From: Cyanobacteria bacterium UBA8803
GTDB lineage: Bacteria > Cyanobacteriota > Cyanobacteriia > Cyanobacteriales > Coleofasciculaceae
Assembly (NCBI GenBank): GCA_003505715.1
Contig: DNXU01000078.1
Span: forward strand, 2,647 to 8,834
Direction of reading: 5' to 3'
DNA: 6,188 bases
A program made the translations under genes and the position numbers. Position 1 is the stretch's first letter, and each line of letters begins with the position of its first letter. Shown one piece after another: positions 1 to 6,186 of the stretch. The notes beneath the pieces are model-generated. The model made no database searches and was not told the origin of the DNA. It worked only from the letters and a program-made list of their open reading frames with translations.

Positions 1-14
1 CATTCCCCATTCCC
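1..14. repeat. Two tandem copies of heptamer CATTCCC
   Basis: The window opens with two exact copies of CATTCCC, immediately followed by GAC, so the array may continue upstream of the window. It ends 14 bp before the start codon of the aldo/keto reductase. It resembles the short tandem heptamer repeats (STRR class) known from cyanobacterial intergenic DNA. Only two copies are visible, so the call rests partly on similar arrays elsewhere in this window. Confidence 0.5.
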
Positions 15-28
15 GACTTTCAAAACAG

Positions 29-1048
29 ATGAACTTACCTGCTTCAAGCCGACTGCAATTTACCCCAGATTTAAATATCTGTCGCATCTTAAACGGGATG
101 TGGCAAGTCTCTGGCGCTCACGGACGTATCGATCCGCAACGCGCCATTCAGAGTATGTTCGACTATATGGATGCAGGCTTCACTACTTGGGATCTCGCAG
201 ATCATTACGGACCAGCGGAAGAATTTATCGGTGAGTTTAGGCGTCAATTGGCTGCGAGTCGGGGTCAAGAGGCATTATCTCATCTCCAAGCGTTTACTAA
301 GTGGGTGCCGAGACCAACCCGCATGACCAAGGAGTTGGTCGAAAAGAACATTGATATTTCCCTGAAACGAATGGGGGTTGAGTCTCTCGACCTGATGCAA
401 TTCCACTGGTGGGAATACCGAGATCCCAACTACCTTGATGCCCTCAAGTACATGGCAGAACTCCAGCAAGAGGGTAAGATCAAGCACCTAGCTTTAACTA
501 ACTTTGATACGGAACACCTGCAAATTATCACTGAGGCAGGTATCAAAATTACGTCCAATCAGGTGCAGTATTCTCCGATCGACCGCCGTCCCGAAGTTAA
601 GATGGTGCAATTTTGCCTAGACCATGACATAAAGCTGTTAAGTTACGGAACAGTTTGTGGAGGCTTACTTTCAGAAAAGTATCTGGAACAACCCGAACCC
701 CGTGGCTCAGAACTTCTGACTGCTAGTTTGAGAAAATACAAAAATATGGTGGATGCTTGGGGGAGTTGGAGTCTATTTCAAGAATTGCTAACTGTACTCC
801 ATCAGGTGGCTGTCAAACATAGCGTCAGCATCCCTAACGTTGCTGTTCGCTATATCCTAGATCGACCTGCGGTAGCAGGTGTAATTGTGGGTGCTAGGTT
901 GGGAGTATCTGAGCATTTACAGGATAATGCTCGGGTTTTCGATCTCAGCCTGGATACAGAGGATTATGACCGAATTGAGAAGGTATTGGTCAAGTCACGG
1001 AATCTGTATCAGTTGATTGGAGATTGCGGAGATGAATATCGGCGATAA
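29..1048 (+). CDS. Aldo/keto reductase family oxidoreductase
   Basis: This is a 339-residue NADPH-dependent aldo/keto reductase, a soluble TIM-barrel enzyme that reduces aldehydes or ketones to alcohols. The catalytic tetrad is complete: D55 and Y60 in DLADHYG, K91 in FTKW, and H126 in QFHWW. Further family marks are NQVQYSPIDRR (177-187) and the C-terminal cofactor signature IVGARLGVSEHLQDN (286-300), which binds the adenosine phosphate of NADP. Length is normal for the family. The ATG at 29 is chosen because family similarity begins soon after it. The frame stays open to the window edge and no good Shine-Dalgarno is visible, so a start further upstream cannot be excluded. The substrate cannot be told from sequence. 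It is the only + strand gene here, converges on the CHAT gene and contains no HIP1 site. The promoter lies outside the window. Confidence 0.93.
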   Translation: MNLPASSRLQFTPDLNICRILNGMWQVSGAHGRIDPQRAIQSMFDYMDAGFTTWDLADHYGPAEEFIGEFRRQLAASRGQEALSHLQAFTKWVPRPTRMTKELVEKNIDISLKRMGVESLDLMQFHWWEYRDPNYLDALKYMAELQQEGKIKHLALTNFDTEHLQIITEAGIKITSNQVQYSPIDRRPEVKMVQFCLDHDIKLLSYGTVCGGLLSEKYLEQPEPRGSELLTASLRKYKNMVDAWGSWSLFQELLTVLHQVAVKHSVSIPNVAVRYILDRPAVAGVIVGARLGVSEHLQDNARVFDLSLDTEDYDRIEKVLVKSRNLYQLIGDCGDEYRR

Positions 1049-1082
1049 TACATCTGACCAATTTATCCTTTTAATTTTCGCC

Positions 1083-3710
1083 TTAAAGCCAATTTCCTAC
1101 TAATACAAAAGGAGCCCAGTAATAGGGGTGTTTTTGATAATTATTACTTGCCAAGATAGATTGTTGGGCGCGACGCAAGGCTTCGGCTTTGGTCACCTTG
1201 CCGCTGGCTAGTTCCTGATAGAATTTTAGCATCAGCTTTGCTGTTGCTTCATCGTCTACCACCCACAAGGTAGCGATAGTACTGCGTGCGCCAGCTCGGA
1301 CTGCTACCCCAGCAATTCCCAGCGCTGCCCGGTTATCCCCTTTCGCGGTTTCGCAGGCGCTGAACACCAGTAATTCGATGGGAGTTGACCGCCGCAGGTC
1401 GGTGGTTTGGAGAAAATCATTTAATTCATTAACATTAATTGAGCCATCCCAGGTCAGAATAAACGTATCCTTGGCATTGGAACTGAACTGACCGTGAGTT
1501 GCTAGATGTACGACTGGAAAAGCAACGCTATTAATCGCATTTTGAATACCTGCTTTAGTGAACTCCTGATTGAGGAGGACTTCCGAAGGCACCAAAGACT
1601 GGATTTGATTGAGTTCAACCTCTACATTCGGTAAAGCCTCAAAACTCTCACGAGCTGCCGAAAGTCCCCCTGTTAATACTTGCAGCTGTTTTTCAGCTAA
1701 AGGGCGGGATTCTAGCAATTCTAGCCCTGGAGTCAAAGCAATGGCATATTTTTCAACCAAAAATTGCTCGCCGTTGTGCAGAACCGTCATCGGAATATTG
1801 CGCAGGGAACCATCGAGGACAAACACCAAGGTTTTGACTCCACTTGCCGCTATATCAGACTCAGCTGGTCGGATCAACCAATCATACACCTGTCGGGAAA
1901 GCGGTAAAAACCTCTGACCGATCCGGCGAGTTAATTCAATACGAAACTGTTCGATGAGGCGATCTACTTGCTCTTGGGGTAGGGTAGTGGCGTAATGACG
2001 CAGGGGTTGCTGGGGTAGGTGCAGGATAACTTCCAAGCGATCTGGCAGAATAATTGGATAAATAACAGCTGCCTTCTGGTCAATAGTATCGATTTCCACC
2101 TGCTTGGCATTCAAACAAGCGGAACGAAAAAAGTTATCTAGTTCCGCCAACTGCAAGGACTCAATAACCTGACGAGCTTTTTCGAGTCGTTCTGAACTAG
2201 TCTTAGTACCTTCCCCTTGCAGGAGTAAACTGACAAACTCTCGGTAAACTGGTTCAACACTTTCTCGGAAAGAAAATTGCACCTCAGTATTAATGGCAAC
2301 CAAGTCACTGCGCAACGAGCCAAGGGTATCGATCGCTGCACCATAAGCCGCGATCGCACCAGTTTCATCGCCTCGATCCTTCAGCAGGCGTCCCAACTGC
2401 CATTGCCAACGATAGGCAACATCTGACGCTTCAATTGCCTGAGCTAAATACAAGGCTTGTTCGGTTAGTTTTTGAGCCTCTGGCAATTGTTGAGTCTGCT
2501 CGTAGAGTCCCCCCAGACTGCCTAACGCTAGAGAAAGCGATCGCCGATCTCCCAAATTTTTCGCTTCGCTCACTGCATTGGCTAGGATTTGGGCAGCTGA
2601 TTTAGCCACGGGTGGAAATGGAGAAGTCAATTGCTCCCCCCGTCCCATCTTCAACAGACTTTGAGCAAAGTTAATTTTGGCATAGACTGTGCTGCGAGAG
2701 AGAGGTAAATTTGCTAGTTCAGACTCAATTTGAGGTAATAGGGTTTGGGCATTTGACCAACGCTGGGTGTTGAGGAAAAGGCTCAAGAGATTGAGTTGGG
2801 ACTGGATGCGTGTAGTTTTTGCGCTAGATTGGTCAACCGCTTGTTGATAGAAGGTTAATGCTGCAGTATTATCCTGTTGGGCGCGAGCCGTATTGCCCAA
2901 GCTCAGGAGAATAGCACCCAAATCAACTGGAGATGGCAACTTTTGAGCCACAGCCAAACTCTGCTCTAATACCCGCCGCGACTCGTCTAGATCCCCCACC
3001 AAACGCAAGACATTTCCCAGACTCAACCACGCCGTTGCCTGGATTTTCAAATCTTGCTGTTTTTCCAGTGCTGCCTGCACCCCCTTTAAAGTCTGCCGCG
3101 CCCGCAGGTAAAAACCTAAAGCCTGCTGCGCTTGGGCTTGGTTAATCAAACTACCAACACGCCCTATTTCATCTCCCGCTTCCCCATAGGTTGCCGCCGC
3201 CAACTGCCAGGTATGAAGAGCTTCTTCAACTTGACCGCGAGCCAATTGCAAACTACCCTGAGTATTCAGTGCCTGAGCGAGACTAGAACTTACCTCGTTG
3301 CTCTTATTGCCATTGGTCTGTAACAGTTCTAAACTTTTAGCGATCGCCTCATTAGCTTCAGTCCATTGTCCCAGTTGCTGGTTAGCTAAGGCGAGATAAC
3401 TCAACATCGCCGCCTGCTTAACTGCATCCCCTTGAGTTTTATACCCCTGTGCTGCCCGCTCCCAAGCCATTGCAGCTGCCGCAAACTGACCTGACTGGTA
3501 AAGTTCTCTACCCTGTTGAGCTAACTCTGAAGCATCAGCTACAGCCAGAACTGATAATCCTCCCCACCTTAAAGATGGCAGTTCACTCACAGAAAAGCTC
3601 AACCCAACTGAGCCAAAATTCAACCCCATTAAAAGAGTAACGAGGACTCCCAGCAATATATTCCTAAAAAAGGTTAAAACCTTACCCATGAACCATGAGC
3701 CATTATCCAT
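1083..3710 (-). CDS. Secreted TPR-repeat protein with C-terminal CHAT caspase-like domain
   Basis: This is an 875-residue protein (868 if it starts at M8). Residues 8-60 form an export signal: K10 and R16, a hydrophobic core (about 17-40), then a small-residue stretch ending AVADA that suits signal peptidase cleavage near 60. It should act in the periplasm or outside. Residues 62-465 hold about eight TPR units (e.g. 62-95, 143-178, 221-257, 262-296, 391-425, 428-465) with the typical G/A-L-x-A pattern. A linker precedes a CHAT domain (about 540-875) with H739 in HLATHG and C786 in FSACETA, the expected His/Cys dyad of this clan CD peptidase family, followed by GIAGVAVRAGARS and TLWVVDDEAT. 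TPRs in such proteins usually bind the trigger or substrate; neither is known here. The start is uncertain: M1 and M8 both lie in a heptamer repeat, and M8 gives the more typical signal peptide. It lies 36 bp downstream of the sugar permease and probably shares its transcript. Confidence 0.92.
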   Translation of the reverse strand: MDNGSWFMGKVLTFFRNILLGVLVTLLMGLNFGSVGLSFSVSELPSLRWGGLSVLAVADASELAQQGRELYQSGQFAAAAMAWERAAQGYKTQGDAVKQAAMLSYLALANQQLGQWTEANEAIAKSLELLQTNGNKSNEVSSSLAQALNTQGSLQLARGQVEEALHTWQLAAATYGEAGDEIGRVGSLINQAQAQQALGFYLRARQTLKGVQAALEKQQDLKIQATAWLSLGNVLRLVGDLDESRRVLEQSLAVAQKLPSPVDLGAILLSLGNTARAQQDNTAALTFYQQAVDQSSAKTTRIQSQLNLLSLFLNTQRWSNAQTLLPQIESELANLPLSRSTVYAKINFAQSLLKMGRGEQLTSPFPPVAKSAAQILANAVSEAKNLGDRRSLSLALGSLGGLYEQTQQLPEAQKLTEQALYLAQAIEASDVAYRWQWQLGRLLKDRGDETGAIAAYGAAIDTLGSLRSDLVAINTEVQFSFRESVEPVYREFVSLLLQGEGTKTSSERLEKARQVIESLQLAELDNFFRSACLNAKQVEIDTIDQKAAVIYPIILPDRLEVILHLPQQPLRHYATTLPQEQVDRLIEQFRIELTRRIGQRFLPLSRQVYDWLIRPAESDIAASGVKTLVFVLDGSLRNIPMTVLHNGEQFLVEKYAIALTPGLELLESRPLAEKQLQVLTGGLSAARESFEALPNVEVELNQIQSLVPSEVLLNQEFTKAGIQNAINSVAFPVVHLATHGQFSSNAKDTFILTWDGSINVNELNDFLQTTDLRRSTPIELLVFSACETAKGDNRAALGIAGVAVRAGARSTIATLWVVDDEATAKLMLKFYQELASGKVTKAEALRRAQQSILASNNYQKHPYYWAPFVLVGNWL
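2350..2357. repeat. HIP1 octamer GCGATCGC
   Basis: Exact palindrome inside the CHAT gene. It is read in frame as the Ala-Ile-Ala of residues 452-454 in the last TPR. Confidence 0.9.
2537..2544. repeat. HIP1 octamer GCGATCGC
   Basis: Exact palindrome inside the CHAT gene. It overlaps the Arg-Arg-Ser codons at residues 389-391, just before the penultimate TPR. Confidence 0.9.
3340..3347. repeat. HIP1 octamer GCGATCGC
   Basis: Exact palindrome inside the CHAT gene. It is read as Ala-Ile-Ala at residues 122-124 in the second TPR. Confidence 0.9.
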
Positions 3711-3727
3711 CCATTACATCCATTACC
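3686..3727. repeat. Degenerate heptamer/nonamer tandem repeat over the CHAT start codon
   Basis: On the + strand this reads CCATGAA, CCATGAG, CCATTAT, then CCAT, then two exact copies of the nonamer CATCCATTA (3708-3716 and 3717-3725). On the coding (-) strand each unit supplies an ATGG, so the stretch holds at least five ATG triplets in different frames. It covers the first codons of the CHAT gene (M1 at 3710, M8 at 3689) and most of the 36-bp gap to the permease. The copies are short and imperfect, so this is a decayed or young simple repeat rather than a mobile element. Confidence 0.6.
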
Positions 3728-3746
3728 AAATCCGTTGCCACCTAGG

Positions 3747-4637
3747 TCATCCCAAGCGATCGCGTCCTTGTGATAGCTTGAGATTCACCAGCGACAAGCC
3801 CAGAATTCCTAAAAACAATACTAGTCCAATCGTACAAGCATAGCCAATCTCCAAGTCAGAAAATGCCCGTTCGTAAAGATAATAAACAACGGTTTTGGAA
3901 CTATTGCGCGGGCCGCCTTGGGTCATAATGTAGACTTCTTCAAAGACCTTTGTAGCCGCAATAGCAGAAATCACCCCGACCAATATCAGATAAGGCCGCA
4001 TTAATGGCAGCGTGATATCCCAGTGCTTCCAGTAGCTATCAGAACCATCAATAGCTGCTGCTTCGTAAAGTTCAGCAGGAATTGATTGCAAACCTGCCAG
4101 ATAAATCACCATATAATAACCCAACCCTTTCCACACCGTCACTGCCATTACGCTAAAAATCGCCCAATCCGGGCTAGTCAGCCAGGGAATGCCTTCCTTG
4201 AAACCCAATATTTGCAGGAGTTGATTGAACAAGCCATTTTCGGCATAAAGCCACCGCCAAGCAATACCAGCAACTACCATGGAAATTATGACTGGTGTAT
4301 AAATTGAAGCTCGAAACCAGCTAATACCTCGGAGTTTCTGATTGACCAAAATCGCCAGACCGAGGGGAACCATAACTAAAAGAGGTACAACACCCATTAG
4401 ATAAAGGAGAGTATTCCCCAGCGTCTGCCAAAATACTCGGTCTGCTCGTAAGCGTTGAAAATTAGCAAATCCTACCCATTGAGGTGCCTGGGTGAGGTCG
4501 TATTCATATTCAGTAAAACTCAAGTAAAAGGCTTGCAGGGCAGGCCAAAAAACAGTTAAACCCAAGACGGCAAGGGCAGGTAGTAAAAACAAGTAGGGAG
4601 TAAGGTGCCGTTTGTTGAAAATTGAATCTCTTTGCAT
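3747..4637 (-). CDS. Sugar ABC transporter permease, MalF/UgpA type
   Basis: This is a 296-residue inner-membrane subunit of a binding-protein-dependent carbohydrate importer. Six hydrophobic segments are visible, at about 14-34, 74-98, 109-130, 158-182, 213-230 and 267-287. The EAA loop that docks on the ATPase is well kept: E192-A-A, G198, then I208-x-L-P211, followed by LMRPYL. The segment MTQGGPRNSSKTVVYYLYERAF (238-259) is typical of the MalF/UgpA half of the pair. The length suits the six-helix form without the large MalF periplasmic insert. The start ATG at 4637 places the usual short basic N-terminus (R3, K9, R10) before the first helix; no clear Shine-Dalgarno precedes it. No MalG-type partner, solute-binding protein or ATPase gene is in the window, so the substrate cannot be assigned. 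It is the first gene of a probable two-gene unit with the CHAT gene. Confidence 0.93.
   Translation of the reverse strand: MQRDSIFNKRHLTPYLFLLPALAVLGLTVFWPALQAFYLSFTEYEYDLTQAPQWVGFANFQRLRADRVFWQTLGNTLLYLMGVVPLLVMVPLGLAILVNQKLRGISWFRASIYTPVIISMVVAGIAWRWLYAENGLFNQLLQILGFKEGIPWLTSPDWAIFSVMAVTVWKGLGYYMVIYLAGLQSIPAELYEAAAIDGSDSYWKHWDITLPLMRPYLILVGVISAIAATKVFEEVYIMTQGGPRNSSKTVVYYLYERAFSDLEIGYACTIGLVLFLGILGLSLVNLKLSQGRDRLG
3756..3763. repeat. HIP1 octamer GCGATCGC
   Basis: Exact palindrome at the extreme 3' end of the permease gene. It overlaps the Arg-Asp-Arg codons at residues 292-294, four codons before the stop. Confidence 0.9.
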
Positions 4638-4677
4638 TTAACCATTCTATTGAAGGCAGAGTGCAGAAGTTCAATCC

Positions 4678-4733
4678 GGGCGAGTCGAGTGATGTTGTCG
4701 CTGGTACTACTATATTGAAATAGCGACTCACCC
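4678..4733. repeat. Imperfect inverted repeat in the 194-bp spacer
   Basis: The left arm GGGCGAGTCG (4678-4687) pairs with the right arm CGACTCACCC (4724-4733) at 9 of 10 positions, across a 36-bp interior. An alternative inner pairing is GTCGCT (4697-4702) with AGCGAC (4722-4727). The outer sequence (CCGGGCGAG ... CACCCCTAC) resembles the CGGGCGA/GTAGGGG ends of small palindromic intergenic repeats common in filamentous cyanobacteria. That likeness is from memory, not a search. It is most likely a decayed repeat; a minor role in transcript stability of the permease leader is possible. Confidence 0.4.
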
Positions 4734-4772
4734 CTACATGGATACGGATACTTTTTTATGTGTAACTCGCAA

Positions 4773-4811
4773 AGGGAACGGGAAACTTTATTGTTCCGTT
4801 CCCCGTTCCCT
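4773..4811 (-). terminator. Stem-loop downstream of cpcS, possible terminator
   Basis: AGGGAACGGGAAAC (4773-4786) pairs with GTTCCCCGTTCCCT (4798-4811): 10 bp perfect, one mismatch (4783/4801), then 3 bp, with an 11-nt loop. It begins 20 bp past the cpcS stop in the direction of transcription. On the - strand the stem is followed by only TTT and then GCG, so the U-tract of a classical rho-independent terminator is poor. It may act as a weak terminator or as a 3' stabilising hairpin between cpcS and the permease. The right arm is made from the heptamer repeat of the same region. Confidence 0.45.
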
Positions 4812-4839
4812 ATTTCCTGTTCCCTTAGACCTTAAACCT
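4798..4839. repeat. Six-unit degenerate heptamer array over the cpcS stop codon
   Basis: Six consecutive 7-bp units keep a T/A-rich start and CC near the end: GTTCCCC, GTTCCCT, ATTTCCT, GTTCCCT, TAGACCT, TAAACCT. The array then runs into TAGCC. It continues without a break into the coding region, so the cpcS stop codon (4832-4834) and its last two codons (K184, V185) lie in repeat units. The spacing is exactly 7 bp throughout. Confidence 0.6.
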
Positions 4840-5389
4840 TAGCCGCATCTTCTGCTTGCTTCGGCGGCTGGGTAACTCCCATGCGAATTTCTGAACAAAG
4901 AGATGCCATGCTAAAACCACCAAAGCGCTTGAGAATACTGGTGCGCAACCGTAAATTGGGGCTAGCAAACCACAGCCTTTCCTCGGAATACATGGTTTCG
5001 TACTCTGTAATCAGCGTCAGCGCTTCATCACTTCCCATGATGTAGCGACCTGCAACGGGAGCTTTTTCAGCGTAGCCCATTTCTCGCAATAGCCGACCTT
5101 CATGAGACTTGTCTGAGTCAGCAATGGGAACCAGCACTGTAGAACCTTGGTGCTTTTCTTCATCCCAATCCATCGTGCCATCCCAGGTAACTCTAGCACC
5201 GCAGATTGCTAAGGCTGGATCTACATCGTACTGTTGGCAGAGTGCTATGACTTCTGGGGCATCGGCAACGAGCATCTCAATATTAATATTGGACTTACCA
5301 TTCTCAGCCTGCCGGAAGGCCAGATGGTGACTGCTGCGTTGGGAAAACCACTTGCCAGCACTCTGCTCAAAAAACTCTTTAATATCCAT
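4832..5389 (-). CDS. cpcS: Phycobilin lyase, CpcS/CpeS family
   Basis: This 185-residue chromophore lyase attaches phycocyanobilin through a thioether bond to the conserved cysteine (Cys-84 equivalent) of phycocyanin beta or allophycocyanin subunits. It is a cytoplasmic lipocalin-fold beta barrel. The N-terminal helix [21 protein letters not shown] carries conserved R18. WDGTMDWD (69-76), [17 protein letters not shown] (100-116), [16 protein letters not shown] (126-141) and PNLRLRTS (144-151) are family signatures including the barrel arginines R147 and R149. The whole resembles, from memory, the single-subunit CpcS of Thermosynechococcus. Full length; the ATG at 5389 begins exactly at the conserved MDIKEFF and has no strong Shine-Dalgarno. 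It follows the HEAT gene by 37 bp and is probably co-transcribed with it. The last residues (about 175-185) are a low-conservation tail whose codons run into a heptamer repeat. The subtype (CpcS against CpeS or CpcU) is less certain than the family. Confidence 0.93.
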   Translation of the reverse strand: MDIKEFFEQSAGKWFSQRSSHHLAFRQAENGKSNINIEMLVADAPEVIALCQQYDVDPALAICGARVTWDGTMDWDEEKHQGSTVLVPIADSDKSHEGRLLREMGYAEKAPVAGRYIMGSDEALTLITEYETMYSEERLWFASPNLRLRTSILKRFGGFSMASLCSEIRMGVTQPPKQAEDAAKV

Positions 5390-5426
5390 GAATTCAGAGA
5401 TTTAGCATTAACCAATTGTTTTGATT

Positions 5427-6116
5427 TTATCGCTCTACAGGCGGGTTAGAAGCGTCTTCCAAGCGGCGCAGCGAAATCGAGGCTGCTTCAGAAACTTGGG
5501 GATGGCCGTCTTTCTCCAAAAATTTTAAAGCTGAAATGCTTTTGGGAGTAGGAAGGTTACCGAGGGCTTCTGCCAAGCGCTGCCGAATGAGCCAATCTGT
5601 TGACTGGGCAAAGCGCAGAAGGCTATCGACAGCTTCTATGGCTTTAATTTCACCCAAAGCCGCGATCGCAGCTTGCTGCAACACGACTTCATCGCTATCG
5701 AGCGCTTGAGTTAGAAGCTCGCGAGCGCGGGGGTCTTGGAGATTCCCCAGTGCCACCGCAGCGCTGAAACGTACTAACCAATGGGTGTCTTCGTAAAACG
5801 TTCGCACTAAAGTTTCAAAGGCTCTGGAGTCTTCTAAATACCCCAAAGCCCCAGCTGCATCAGCACGAATGCCGTAATCTGGGTCAGTTTCCAGTAATCT
5901 TACTAAAATTGGGTAACATTCTGCGGTTTGCTTAATCCCTAAAGCAAAGACCGCCATGGAACGAACTTGCAAGCTGGAGTCATTTAAGACTTTTTTGATT
6001 AGAGGCACCGCTTCCACGGATGGCACCTCGCGCAGGTAAGCCAGCGCTAACATGCGATCGCGGGAGCTGGGGCTTTCCAGTTGAGCTGAAATTTGCTCTA
6101 AATTAGGACGATCCAT
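5427..6116 (-). CDS. HEAT-repeat protein, phycobilisome-associated (NblB/CpcE-like)
   Basis: This 229-residue soluble protein is built almost entirely of HEAT (PBS-lyase type) repeats. The second helices recur every 31-32 residues: about 20-30, VRSMAVFALG (51-60), IRADAAGALG (83-92), VRFSAAVALG (115-124), LQQAAIAALG (146-155), IRQRLAEALG (177-186) and VSEAASISLR (208-217). That makes seven units and no other domain. Such proteins include CpcE/F and PecE/F lyase subunits, NblB (phycobilisome degradation during starvation) and unrelated scaffolds. The small single-gene size, absence of a CpcF-type partner and location 37 bp before cpcS favour an NblB-like or other phycobilisome role; this is inference, so no symbol is given. 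The ATG at 6116 is the first in frame after an upstream stop (6141-6143). It is preceded by an AT-rich region with a possible promoter. Confidence 0.88.
   Translation of the reverse strand: MDRPNLEQISAQLESPSSRDRMLALAYLREVPSVEAVPLIKKVLNDSSLQVRSMAVFALGIKQTAECYPILVRLLETDPDYGIRADAAGALGYLEDSRAFETLVRTFYEDTHWLVRFSAAVALGNLQDPRARELLTQALDSDEVVLQQAAIAALGEIKAIEAVDSLLRFAQSTDWLIRQRLAEALGNLPTPKSISALKFLEKDGHPQVSEAASISLRRLEDASNPPVER
5662..5669. repeat. HIP1 octamer GCGATCGC
   Basis: Exact palindrome inside the HEAT gene. It is read as Ala-Ile-Ala at residues 150-152 within one repeat helix. Confidence 0.9.
6054..6061. repeat. HIP1 octamer GCGATCGC
   Basis: Exact palindrome near the 5' end of the HEAT gene. 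It overlaps the Arg-Asp-Arg codons at residues 19-21. Confidence 0.9.
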
Positions 6117-6135
6117 GGCTAAACCATTTTTTAAG

Positions 6136-6152
6136 AAATATTACAAATATTA
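6136..6152. repeat. Direct repeat AAATATTA x2 upstream of the HEAT gene
   Basis: Two exact 8-bp copies (6136-6143 and 6145-6152) are separated by one base. Because AATATT is itself palindromic, the pair also reads as an inverted repeat. It lies in the presumed leader and promoter, 20-36 bp before the start codon. In DNA this AT-rich it may be chance. Confidence 0.35.
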
Positions 6153-6154
6153 TA
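6149..6154 (-). promoter_or_regulatory. Candidate -10 element TATAAT for the HEAT-cpcS unit
   Basis: A perfect TATAAT on the - strand ends 33 bp before the start codon, predicting a leader of about 25 nt. No TTGACA-like -35 is found at normal spacing (the region there is CATCC-rich repeat). If it is real, it is a -10-dependent or activator-dependent promoter, as is common in cyanobacteria. Confidence 0.35.
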
Positions 6155-6165
6155 GAAAATCTATA
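6151..6165. promoter_or_regulatory. Palindrome TATAGA-AAA-TCTATA overlapping the -10, possible operator
   Basis: This is a perfect 6+3+6 inverted repeat that shares four bases with the candidate TATAAT. A dimeric regulator bound here would cover the promoter. I do not recognise it as the site of a named regulator, and the low complexity of the DNA weakens the case. Confidence 0.3.
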
Positions 6166-6172
6166 GGGAGAA

Positions 6173-6186
6173 GGATGAGGGATGAG
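6173..6186. repeat. Two tandem copies of heptamer GGATGAG at the window end
   Basis: GGATGAG occurs twice in direct tandem and is followed by GG at the last two bases, so the array probably runs past the window. On the - strand it reads CTCATCC, which keeps the ATCC/CATCCC flavour of the other heptamers in the window. It lies upstream of the candidate promoter of the HEAT gene. Confidence 0.5.

Noticed and set aside
1609..1917. Open frame of 102 codons on the + strand inside the CHAT gene
   Set aside because: It lies wholly opposite the conserved CHAT domain, has Ser/Thr/Arg-rich composition with no family signature, and is a frame shadow.
3686..3727. CRISPR-like or mobile element ends
   Set aside because: Units of 7-9 bp with no spacers, no terminal repeats and no transposase; these are simple tandem repeats.
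4644..4674. TTGAAC-N19-TAGAAT as a promoter for the permease
   Set aside because: Spacing of 19 and a 4/6 match at -35 are weak, and the -10 would put transcription start at about the start codon itself.
4510..4731. Open frame of 73 codons on the - strand overlapping the permease start
   Set aside because: It overlaps the first helix of the permease in another frame, and its product has no recognisable pattern.
4740..4757. GGATAC x2 followed by six T as a + strand terminator tail
   Set aside because: No gene on the + strand ends here, and the T-tract is 18 bp beyond the nearest inverted repeat.
4638..4831. Small gene or structured RNA in the 194-bp spacer
   Set aside because: No open frame with a start signal is present, and the only structures are the simple hairpin and the imperfect inverted repeat listed above.
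5109..5449. Two overlapping + strand open frames opposite cpcS
   Set aside because: Both are antisense to a strongly conserved gene and lack a ribosome binding site or family features.
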